The translations under genes and the position numbers were made by a program. A DNA stretch of 64,000 bases from NCBI GenBank assembly GCA_947502885.1, contig CANNBP010000002.1, positions 434,001 to 498,000 on the forward strand, written 5' to 3'. Shown here in pieces: positions 45,374 through 52,496 of the stretch (position 1 is the stretch's first letter; every line of letters starts with the position of its first letter). This DNA comes from an uncultured Aquimarina sp. GTDB taxonomy: Bacteria; Bacteroidota; Bacteroidia; Flavobacteriales; Flavobacteriaceae. The notes below the pieces were generated by a model. That model saw nothing but the letters and a program-made list of their open reading frames with translations, ran no database searches and was not told where the DNA came from.

Positions 45374-45428
45374 TCACAATTGTTAACTGTAGGAAAAATT
45401 AAATATCTCCTACAGTTAACAGTTGTGA
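45374..45428. terminator. Long hairpin between convergent carbonic anhydrase and regulator genes
   Basis: A 21-bp stem (45374-45394 with 45408-45428, one G-T position) encloses a 13-nt loop. There is no T run on either side, so termination may rely on the length of the stem. It is placed to serve both converging genes. Confidence 0.6.
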
Positions 45429-45474
45429 ATTTAAGTCGTCTTAGCGATGTTCTTGCAAAGAGCCATTTAGAAAT

Positions 45475-46107
45475 TTAACTAATATGTAATAACCTTGATT
45501 GATGTATTAAATCGGCAAGGTTATCTACTTTTAGTTTTTTGAGTAGTCTCGTCTTGTAAGTGCTAACTGTTTTTTCATTTATCGATAATGTGGATGCAAT
45601 ATCCTTATTACGTTTTCCTGAAGATAACAGATTAAGAACTTCAATTTCTCTAGAAGACAGTTTTTTATACTTTACGACCATGTTGCTTTCATTGGTGTTC
45701 CCATTCGCCAATTGTTGCGTTAGATTGTCATTCAAGTATATTCCTCCTCTAGAGACGCGCTCTATAGCCTTTTTTAGCGTTTTTGTCGATACGGTTTTTG
45801 ATAAATAGGCAGATGCTCCAGCTTTAATAGCACTTAAGGCGTACATTTCTTCTGGATGAGAACTAAAGATAATTACTTTAATTTTCGAAAATTCCTTTTT
45901 GATAGTTCGCAATGCCATAATCCCATTGATCTGTGGTAGATCTAGTTCCATGATAAGCACATCTGGGATATTTACATTCAAAACATCATACATGTCATTT
46001 CCGTTACTTACTTTGCCTATAACTTCATATTCATCAGAATTACGGAATAGAGAAACAATTCCCTTTCTTGTAATTGGATGATGATCAGCGATTAATACGG
46101 TTGTCAT
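45475..46107 (-). CDS. NarL/FixJ-type response regulator with altered phosphorylation site
   Basis: This 210-residue protein has a receiver domain (residues 1-120) and a LuxR-type helix-turn-helix (about 145-205; LSSREIEVLNLLSSGKRNKDIASTLSINEKTVSTYKTRLLKKL in order). In the receiver the expected phospho-acceptor Asp is Glu54: PDVLIMELDLP instead of PDVVLMDINMP. The acidic pair reads ADHHP with His at position 9. The Lys of LSKTVS is kept. No histidine kinase gene is adjacent. It probably binds DNA independently of phosphorylation, or Glu mimics the phosphorylated state. Confidence 0.9.
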   Translation of the reverse strand: MTTVLIADHHPITRKGIVSLFRNSDEYEVIGKVSNGNDMYDVLNVNIPDVLIMELDLPQINGIMALRTIKKEFSKIKVIIFSSHPEEMYALSAIKAGASAYLSKTVSTKTLKKAIERVSRGGIYLNDNLTQQLANGNTNESNMVVKYKKLSSREIEVLNLLSSGKRNKDIASTLSINEKTVSTYKTRLLKKLKVDNLADLIHQSRLLHIS

Positions 46108-46251
46108 TTCTTGTTTACGATTGTTATGTTAATTTTAGATTAAGAGCTTGACATTCTTATTCCCAGGGGTAGCTTTATAAATATTTGTACAAAATTAATA
46201 AGAACATGGACTTGTAAACTTTTTTTTATTCGTTTATCGATAAAATACCTA

Positions 46252-47040
46252 TTAAAGCAGGTCAAAGGGTATTTTACAGACCGGAATCGGAGTCATTTTG
46301 TGTTGGTTTACGGTATTTAGGTGGGTGAAAATCCTAAAAACTTCTTGTTCTCTACCTTCAAAATCATCAATTTGACTTCCATTATCTTTCATTTTCATTG
46401 CCCATTCTAGTTCATCATAATTTGCACCTATTTGATCTTCATCACTTCTGCTATCTCCAAATAATCCATCAGTCGGTGCTGCAATCTGAATAGAATTTGG
46501 AACCTCAAGGATTTTGCCTATTGCATATACTTGACTCTTGGTTAAATCTGCTATTGGACTTAGATCAACGCCACCATCTCCATATTTAGTATAAAAGCCA
46601 ACGCCAAAATCTTCTACTTTATTGCCTGTACCTGCAACCAAATATTTATGCAAGCCAGCAAAGTAATATAAAGTAGTCATGCGTAATCTCGCTCGAGTGT
46701 TGGCTAGAGAAAGATCGAGTGTTGGGCTAGACTCGGTTTCTGGAACTACAGATTTAAACTCTTCAAAAACGGGAGTAAGGTCAACTCTAGTATCGCTAAC
46801 GTTAGGATACCGTTCTTTTAGCGATGCAATATGTTCTTGGGCACGATTTACTTGGCTTTGTGCTTGATGGATCGGCATTTCTACACATAAGGTTTGTAAG
46901 CCTGTTTTGGCACATAATGTTGAGGTTACTGCGCTATCTATTCCTCCGCTTACTCCAACAACAAAACCTTTTATGTTGGCTTTATTGGCATATTCTTTTA
47001 ACCAATTTGAAATGTGATCAATTACTTTTTCTGTTTGCAT
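46252..47040 (-). CDS. nadE: NAD+ synthase, single-domain
   Basis: This 262-residue ATP-pyrophosphatase-fold enzyme amidates deamido-NAD to NAD+. The PP-loop is VVGVSGGIDSAVTS near residue 30, and LVAGTGNKVEDFGVGFYTKYGDGGVDLSPIADLTKSQVY, in order, forms the substrate region. It lacks the glutaminase domain of longer NadE proteins and so uses ammonia or an external glutaminase. It is divergent from gldB, an arrangement I associate with flavobacterial genomes. Confidence 0.95.
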   Translation of the reverse strand: MQTEKVIDHISNWLKEYANKANIKGFVVGVSGGIDSAVTSTLCAKTGLQTLCVEMPIHQAQSQVNRAQEHIASLKERYPNVSDTRVDLTPVFEEFKSVVPETESSPTLDLSLANTRARLRMTTLYYFAGLHKYLVAGTGNKVEDFGVGFYTKYGDGGVDLSPIADLTKSQVYAIGKILEVPNSIQIAAPTDGLFGDSRSDEDQIGANYDELEWAMKMKDNGSQIDDFEGREQEVFRIFTHLNTVNQHKMTPIPVCKIPFDLL

Positions 47041-47150
47041 ATATTGTTTTTAGGACAATTAATTTGTCAGGTCTATACTAATGTACAAAAATTAAAAAAT
47101 CAATAAAAGAACTCTTGATTGTTAGAAATATTATTTTCTCTCTTCTGATA

Positions 47151-47183
47151 TTGCGTGATTCGTATTTTGATATAGTACCTTTG
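47151..47183 (+). promoter_or_regulatory. gldB: Promoter of gldB-gldC
   Basis: TTG (47151-47153), 22 nt, TACCTTTG (47176-47183) fits the Bacteroidetes promoter. It lies about 75 nt before the gldB ATG. It also lies upstream of the longer open frame beginning at 47208. Confidence 0.6.
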
Positions 47184-47258
47184 TATAGATAAAATTAATA
47201 AAAAAAGATGGCGTTCTATAGTAATAAAAGGTATTTAAATATATATAATAATTTACAT

Positions 47259-48230
47259 ATGAAACGATTTATACTTGTAATGTTTACAGGTGTGTTTTTG
47301 TTGTTGTTTTCTTGTTCTCGAGAAAGTCAAATCGAAAAAGAAATAGCAAAAATCCCTGTAGAAATCAAAATAGAACGATTTGATCAGTTATTTGCAAAAG
47401 TTACACCAGAAAATTTAGGAGATCTAAAAAAAGAATTCCCATTTTTATTTTCTGCAAAGTATGCCGATAGTACTTGGATTAAAAGATCAAAAGATACTAT
47501 TCAATTAGAAGTAAATAAAGAGGTAGAAAAGGAGTTTTTAGATCTCACTAAAGAAAAGGATGAATTGTATTCGCTTTTACAGCATGTAAAATTTTATTTC
47601 CCCGAAATAAAAGATCCAAGGGTGATAACAATAACATCAGATGTAGATTATCATAATAAAATTGTATTGTCCAAAGGACTTTTGATTATTTCATTAGATA
47701 CATATTTGGGTAAAGATCATCATTTTTATGAAGGAATACAGAAATATCTTCGCCAAAGCTTTCAACGAGAACATATTGCTCCTGACATAGCATCGATGTA
47801 TGCTAAGAACATTGTAGGTCCTATAAGAGATAGGACATTTTTAGGAAACTTAGTTGCTTTTGGGAAAGAATTATACTTAGAGAATTTGTTTTTGCCAAAG
47901 CATGGAGATGCTTTAAAAATGGGATATACTGAAGAGCAATACGAGTGGGCTCAAGCAAATGAAGAGCAAATTTGGAGATATTTTATAGATAAGCAGTTAT
48001 TGTATAGTACAAATAGCGAGTTAATGCCCAGATTTTTGTATCCGGCACCATTTTCTAAATTTTATTTGGAAGAGATTGATAAAGAAGCACCAGATAGAGT
48101 AGGGCAATTCATAGGTTGGAGAATTGTTTCTTCGTATATGAAAAATAACGATGTATCTTTGCAGCAAATGATATTGGCAGATGCCGAAACTATATTTAAT
48201 AGATCAAAATATAAACCCAAAAGAGAATGA
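47259..48230 (+). CDS. gldB: Gliding motility lipoprotein GldB
   Basis: This 323-residue protein has a lipoprotein signal (MKRFILVMFTGVFLLLFSC). The body matches GldB: EIKIERFDQLF near the start, FPFLFSAKYADSTWI, HVKFYFPEIKDPRVITITSDVDY, LIISLDTYLGKDHHFYEGIQKYLRQSF and IGWRIVSSYMKNN. GldB is required for gliding and T9SS-dependent processes in Flavobacterium johnsoniae; its molecular role is unclear. It is attached to the envelope by lipid. I start at 47259 because the signal peptide begins there; the frame is open from 47208. The stop overlaps gldC by 4 nt. Confidence 0.93.
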   Translation: MKRFILVMFTGVFLLLFSCSRESQIEKEIAKIPVEIKIERFDQLFAKVTPENLGDLKKEFPFLFSAKYADSTWIKRSKDTIQLEVNKEVEKEFLDLTKEKDELYSLLQHVKFYFPEIKDPRVITITSDVDYHNKIVLSKGLLIISLDTYLGKDHHFYEGIQKYLRQSFQREHIAPDIASMYAKNIVGPIRDRTFLGNLVAFGKELYLENLFLPKHGDALKMGYTEEQYEWAQANEEQIWRYFIDKQLLYSTNSELMPRFLYPAPFSKFYLEEIDKEAPDRVGQFIGWRIVSSYMKNNDVSLQQMILADAETIFNRSKYKPKRE

Positions 48231-48565
48231 CAAATAAACTTAAATCAGAGATTAAAATAGATGTAGAGTTAGACGAAAATCGTATTCCAGAAAAATTAAA
48301 ATGGACTGCGAAAGATGGAGGGGTAGAAAATGAAGAAACCAAGGCAATGATGCTTTCTGTTTGGGATAGTAAAAGTAAAGAAAGTTTACGTATTGATCTG
48401 TGGACAAAGGACATGCCTGTAGATGAGATGAAAATATTTTTTCATCAAACTCTAGTTGCTATGAGTGATACTTTTAATAGAGCAACTCAGGACGAAAAAA
48501 TGACAGCTACAATGAAAGATTTTTGTGATTATTTTGCAGAAAAGCTAGAGTTGAAACAAGAATAG
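48227..48565 (+). CDS. gldC: Gliding motility protein GldC
   Basis: This 112-residue cytoplasmic protein has no signal peptide. It matches GldC (SEIKIDVELDENRIPEKLKWTAKDGG, AMMLSVWDSKSKESLRIDLWTKDMPVDEMK in order). GldC increases motility efficiency in Flavobacterium and is encoded with gldB. The ATGA overlap with gldB indicates translational coupling. Confidence 0.93.
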   Translation: MTNKLKSEIKIDVELDENRIPEKLKWTAKDGGVENEETKAMMLSVWDSKSKESLRIDLWTKDMPVDEMKIFFHQTLVAMSDTFNRATQDEKMTATMKDFCDYFAEKLELKQE

Positions 48566-48646
48566 TAGAATACGGATAATGGTGAGGTTTTAATTGTTTT
48601 TGAAATGTTTTTGTGTTTTTTCTGACGAACATAGGAAAATTAAATC

Positions 48647-49018
48647 GTGAAAAAGCAACTAATTTTTGTTTATAATGCAACCTCTGGTATTTGGGATAAG
48701 TACTTGGATACTATACATAAAATTGTGAGTCCGAAAACCTATCCCTGTGATTTGTGTAGTTTGACACATGGTAGTTTTGCTGAAAAAACTAGCTGGAAAC
48801 ATTTTAAGAAAAATTTTCCTTACGATTTAGTGTTTACTTATAAGGACAAGCTTGTAGGAATTGATCTTATAAACTTAGAAGAGATTGTTGACTTTCCTGT
48901 TGTTTTAATTCAAAAAGAAGAACAAACCAAAATATTGATCGATTCAGAAGAATTGGCTGTTTTAGGGAATACTAAAGAACTAATTCGGTTGATTCAAAAA
49001 AAGATAGAGGTCTTCTAA
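48647..49018 (+). CDS. Conserved protein of unknown function with CxxC
   Basis: This 123-residue protein starts at GTG. It has a recognisable pattern: IFVYNATSGIWDKYLDTIHKIVSPKTYPCDLCSLTHGSF near the N-terminus in order, then alternating strands (YDLVFTYKDKLVGIDLINLEEI). CDLC with a nearby His could bind a metal or act in redox chemistry. I do not recognise a function. Its stop overlaps the stop of engB on the other strand by 4 nt, so the two genes are strictly convergent with no room for a terminator. Confidence 0.75.
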   Translation: MKKQLIFVYNATSGIWDKYLDTIHKIVSPKTYPCDLCSLTHGSFAEKTSWKHFKKNFPYDLVFTYKDKLVGIDLINLEEIVDFPVVLIQKEEQTKILIDSEELAVLGNTKELIRLIQKKIEVF

Positions 49019-49620
49019 GATTTATTAAGTTGGGTGTTGATTTCGCTGATGTAGGCAAGGATTTCTTCTTTACCTAATCCAGATGAAGAGGATGTTATAA
49101 AGTAATTTGGCATTTCTTCCCAATACTTAAGCATCTCAGAAATATAGCTTTCAATTTGTACAGGTAGTTTGTTTTTAGAAAGTTTATCAGCTTTTGTGAA
49201 AATAATAGAAAATGGAATTTGATTTTCTCCAAGCCATTGCATGAATTCTAAATCTATTTTTTGAGGTTCGTGGCGGCAATCGACCAAAACAAAAGCACAA
49301 ACCATTTGAGTACGTTTAGAAAAATATGCGGTAATAAATTTTTGAAAAACCTTTTTAGAAGATTTGGATACTCTAGCATATCCATATCCTGGTAGATCCA
49401 CAAGAAACCATGATTTATTAATTATAAAGTGGTTAATTAATTGAGTTTTCCCAGGTCTTCCAGATGTTTTTGCAAGGCTTTTTCTGCCGGTAAGCATGTT
49501 TATCAAAGAAGATTTACCAACATTTGATCGCCCAATAAATGCATATTCAGGAATTTTATCTTTTGGACATTTAGCAACATCGCTATTACTTATTACAAAT
49601 TCAGCGCTATTAATTTTCAT
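49015..49620 (-). CDS. engB: Ribosome biogenesis GTP-binding protein EngB/YsxC
   Basis: This 201-residue GTPase functions in 50S subunit assembly. G1 is GRSNVGKSSLIN, the G2 region is KTSGRPGKTQLIN, G3 is LVDLPGYGYA, G4 is FTKADKL and G5 is ITSSSSGLGKEEI. The start is the ATG at 49620 (MKINSAEFVISNSDVAK). The longer open frame from 49662 would overlap the upstream hydrolase gene. It lies 17 nt downstream of the hydrolase gene and probably forms an operon with it. Confidence 0.95.
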   Translation of the reverse strand: MKINSAEFVISNSDVAKCPKDKIPEYAFIGRSNVGKSSLINMLTGRKSLAKTSGRPGKTQLINHFIINKSWFLVDLPGYGYARVSKSSKKVFQKFITAYFSKRTQMVCAFVLVDCRHEPQKIDLEFMQWLGENQIPFSIIFTKADKLSKNKLPVQIESYISEMLKYWEEMPNYFITSSSSGLGKEEILAYISEINTQLNKS

Positions 49621-49637
49621 AGTAGTATGGTTTGTAA

Positions 49638-50408
49638 TTAAATGTTGCGTTTGATTAACCACTCATGAAAAAGCTGATTAAATTCTTCAGGGTGTTCCAT
49701 CATGGCCGCATGACCGCATTTGTCAATCCAGTATAAATCAGAATCAGGTAATAAGCGATAAAAGTCATCTGCAACTTCTGGAGGAGTAACATTATCGTTT
49801 TTTCCCCAGATAATACAAGTGGGAGTTTGCATGTTTGGCAAGTCCTTTGCCATATTATGACGAATAGCACTTTTTGCAATCGCTAGAGTTCGAATTAATT
49901 TATGACGATCGTTAACCGTTGCATAAACTTCATCTACAATTTCTTTTGTCGCAATTTCAGGGTCATAAAACACATTTTCTGCTTTGGCTTTAATGTAGTC
50001 ATAGTCTCCTCTTTTTGGGTAACTTTCTCCCATAGCGCTTTCGTACAAGCCAGAGCTACCTGTTATAACTAAAGCCTTTATTTTTTCAGGAAACATTTTT
50101 GTACATAATAGTCCAATATGCCCTCCTAAAGAATTGCCTAGAAGTATAACCTCTTTATCTCCATACCCCAAGTGATCTATAAAGCTTTTAAGAAACCGAG
50201 CATAAGTGCTCACTTTGGTTTTTATTAAAGGCAAGGTATAGATAGGAAGTTCTGGAATCAAGACTTTATATCCTTGTTTAGGGAAGTAAGAAGCAACACC
50301 TTCGAAATTGCTCAAACCTCCCATCAAGCCATGTAAAATGATGATCGGTGTACCTTCTCCTAAATCTAGATAACTAAATTTTCCGTCTTTTTTTAATTCG
50401 TGCTTCAT
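49638..50408 (-). CDS. Alpha/beta hydrolase
   Basis: This 256-residue serine hydrolase has the oxyanion region ILHGLMGGLSNFEG and the nucleophile elbow GNSLGGH with Ser93. The acid is likely in GKNDNVTPPEV (Asp) and the catalytic His is in KCGHAAMMEHPEEF. It has no signal peptide. The substrate is unknown; esterase or C-C hydrolase activities are possible. It is divergent from the dcw cluster and precedes engB, a setting common in Bacteroidetes. Confidence 0.9.
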   Translation of the reverse strand: MKHELKKDGKFSYLDLGEGTPIIILHGLMGGLSNFEGVASYFPKQGYKVLIPELPIYTLPLIKTKVSTYARFLKSFIDHLGYGDKEVILLGNSLGGHIGLLCTKMFPEKIKALVITGSSGLYESAMGESYPKRGDYDYIKAKAENVFYDPEIATKEIVDEVYATVNDRHKLIRTLAIAKSAIRHNMAKDLPNMQTPTCIIWGKNDNVTPPEVADDFYRLLPDSDLYWIDKCGHAAMMEHPEEFNQLFHEWLIKRNI

Positions 50409-50639
50409 TAATACTTCTTACAAGAATTAAACGCAAATATAGCATTTTCATATTTAGTTTTGAGTTTTTTTATCAATAGTAAAGAATGAATTTTATGTTT
50501 TTTTTTAGTATGGAATATTTCCTTCAAAAATTAAAAAAAATCAAGGCTATATAAGACTTTAGCTAGTGTTCTGATAAACAAAAGTTTAAGGTTTTTGTGG
50601 TGTGATCTTTGTTTTGAAATGGGATAACTTATTAACAAT

Positions 50640-50666
50640 GTGGTAAAAAGTGGTAAAAAGTGGTAA
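50640..50666. promoter_or_regulatory. Three direct repeats, candidate MraZ-binding box
   Basis: TGGTAA is repeated exactly every 10 bp at 50641, 50651 and 50661; the first two units are identical TGGTAAAAAG. Known MraZ operators are short tandem repeats with about one-turn spacing located before mraZ. These sit about 45 bp before the mraZ GTG and cover the -33 region of the promoter. Autorepression is the likely role. Elsewhere in the 302-nt gap I see no gene. Confidence 0.75.
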
Positions 50667-50675
50667 TATTTTCAA

Positions 50676-50683
50676 TATATTTG
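50676..50683 (+). promoter_or_regulatory. mraZ: -7 element of the mraZ (dcw) promoter
   Basis: TATATTTG fits TAnnTTTG exactly and lies 27 nt before the mraZ start. The corresponding -33 region falls within the TGGTAA repeats, so repressor binding there would block initiation. Confidence 0.65.
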
Positions 50684-50710
50684 AATAATTAAACGTTTAG
50701 GGAAACAAAA

Positions 50711-51181
50711 GTGGTACATCTGATCGGTACATATGAGTGTAAGGCAGACGCTAAGGGGCGTATGATGATGCCTGTGGCTTTTAAGAAGCAGCTCTCTCCG
50801 GTCTTGCAAGATGGTTTTGTGTTAAAAAGAGGAGTGTTTCAGTCGTGTTTAGAGTTATATCCAATGGCAGAATGGAATCTTTTGATGCAAAAAATGAACA
50901 AACTTAACCGCTTTAAGAAAAAGAATAATGATTTTATCAGAAAATTTACTGCCGGAGTTAAGGTTGTTGAAATTGATGCCGCAGGACGTCTTTTGATTCC
51001 AAAAGATCTCATTGGTTTTGCTGGGATTAAAAAAGAACTGGTGTTGTCGTCGGCTGTAAATATAATAGAGATTTGGGATAAAGATCAATACGAAAAGGCG
51101 ATTGAAGATACAGCAGATGATTTTGCAGACTTGGCAGAAGAAGTTATGGGATTTGATGATGATATAAATCTGGGAGATTAG
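50711..51181 (+). CDS. mraZ: MraZ, transcriptional regulator of the dcw cluster
   Basis: This 156-residue protein has two SpoVT/AbrB-like MraZ repeats. The first begins IGTYECKADAKGRMMMP and the second contains GVKVVEIDAAGRLLIPKDL. These show the DxxGR and VDxxGR-type motifs that contact DNA. It starts at GTG with no nearer ATG. MraZ forms rings that bind tandem repeats in its own promoter. Here three TGGTAA repeats lie directly upstream. It heads an operon in which nearly all gaps are under 90 nt. Confidence 0.95.
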   Translation: MVHLIGTYECKADAKGRMMMPVAFKKQLSPVLQDGFVLKRGVFQSCLELYPMAEWNLLMQKMNKLNRFKKKNNDFIRKFTAGVKVVEIDAAGRLLIPKDLIGFAGIKKELVLSSAVNIIEIWDKDQYEKAIEDTADDFADLAEEVMGFDDDINLGD

Positions 51182-51232
51182 TTTGTTGTTTTATAACTAG
51201 CTTCCTTTTAAATGTAGAAAAGAATAAAATAG

Positions 51233-52135
51233 ATGGAGTATCATAGTCCGGTATTACTTAAAGAAACAGTAGATGGGTTGGCCATCAATCCAAATGGAAT
51301 TTATGTAGACGTTACATTTGGAGGTGGTGGCCATTCTAAAGAAATTTTGAGCCGGTTGGGGCCTAAAGGAAAACTGTTTGCTTTTGATCAGGATCAAGAT
51401 GCTTTGAGGAATGAAATAGATGATGATCGATTTACTTTGATTAATGAGAATTTTAGATTCATTAAAAGGTTTCTTCGGTTTTATGGAGTTAAAAAAGTTG
51501 ATGGTATTTTAGGAGATTTTGGAGTTTCTTCTCACCAATTTGATGTGGCAGACAGGGGGTTTTCTACTCGATTTGAAGCTGATTTAGATATGAGAATGAA
51601 TCAAAACAAAGAGGTTTCTGCATATCACATAGTAAATGAATATGACGAATTAGATTTGAGAGCGCTGTTGCTAAACTATGGGGAGTTACGAAATGCACCA
51701 AAGTTGGCAAGGGCAATAGTAGGAGCCAGAGAAAAGGAGGAGATAAAAACAAGTGTGACTTTAAAAGAGGTCTTACAACCGTTTTTACCAAAACATAAAG
51801 AACATAAAATATTGGCTCAGATATATCAGGCGATACGTATCGAAGTAAATCAAGAAATAGAAGTTCTTAAAGAATTTCTTGTACAAACAGCAGAGCTTTT
51901 GGATGTAGGAGGCAGAATTAGCTTTATCTCATACCATTCTTTAGAGGATCGACTTGTAAAACGATTTATACGCAGTGGTATGTTTGAAGGAGAACCAGAG
52001 AAAGATTTGTACGGTAATATATCTGTGCCTTTTAAAAAAGTAGGAGGGCTAATTGTGCCTTCAGAAGATGAAATAAAGGTAAATAATAGAGCAAGAAGTG
52101 CTAAGCTTAGAATTGCAGAAAGACTAGAGCAGTAA
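51233..52135 (+). CDS. rsmH: 16S rRNA (cytosine-1402-N4)-methyltransferase
   Basis: This 300-residue AdoMet-dependent enzyme (MraW) methylates C1402 in the decoding centre. Marks are HSPVLLKETVDGL at the start, VDVTFGGGGHSKEIL (AdoMet site), FAFDQDQDAL, GILGDFGVSSHQFD, DRGFSTR, and RISFISYHSLEDRLVKRFI near the end. It is the second gene of the dcw cluster, as in most bacteria. Confidence 0.96.
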   Translation: MEYHSPVLLKETVDGLAINPNGIYVDVTFGGGGHSKEILSRLGPKGKLFAFDQDQDALRNEIDDDRFTLINENFRFIKRFLRFYGVKKVDGILGDFGVSSHQFDVADRGFSTRFEADLDMRMNQNKEVSAYHIVNEYDELDLRALLLNYGELRNAPKLARAIVGAREKEEIKTSVTLKEVLQPFLPKHKEHKILAQIYQAIRIEVNQEIEVLKEFLVQTAELLDVGGRISFISYHSLEDRLVKRFIRSGMFEGEPEKDLYGNISVPFKKVGGLIVPSEDEIKVNNRARSAKLRIAERLEQ

Positions 52136-52178
52136 TTTATTTATTGTCCTTAATATATATAAGAAGTCGAAGTGTCGT

Positions 52179-52490
52179 ATGAAGCAAACAATTTATGATA
52201 TAATAAAAGGTAAGTTTCTAATAGCAGATGATGCTATGAAAAATTGGCGAATGCTTTTCTTTCTTTCCTTTTTGGCGATAATAATGATTGCGAGTTCACA
52301 TAATGCAGAAAGTAAAGTGCATGAGATTGCAAGATTAAATAATGAAGTAAGAGAGCTAAGGACACAATTCGTAGATGGGAAAACAGAATTGATGAGGTTA
52401 AAAATGGAATCATCTATAATTAAAAAAATGGTTCAGAAAGGGTTGAAACGTCCTGCAAACCCTCCTAGAAAAATAATAGTAAAAAAGTAA
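52179..52490 (+). CDS. ftsL: FtsL-like cell division protein
   Basis: This 103-residue bitopic protein has about 23 cytoplasmic residues, one membrane span (about 24-42, WRMLFFLSFLAIIMIASS) and a periplasmic coiled coil (KVHEIARLNNEVRELRTQFVDGKTELMRLKMESS in order), then a basic proline-containing tail. FtsL is too divergent for a motif match, but its place between rsmH and the penicillin-binding protein gene, its size and its topology identify it. With FtsQ and FtsB it would activate the septal synthase. Confidence 0.85.
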   Translation: MKQTIYDIIKGKFLIADDAMKNWRMLFFLSFLAIIMIASSHNAESKVHEIARLNNEVRELRTQFVDGKTELMRLKMESSIIKKMVQKGLKRPANPPRKIIVKK

Positions 52491-52496
52491 GCTGTT

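Noticed and set aside
47208..47258. Longer GldB start
   Set aside because: It would put 17 polar residues in front of a standard lipoprotein signal peptide.
49621..49662. Longer EngB start
   Set aside because: It overlaps the upstream hydrolase gene and adds residues not typical of the family.
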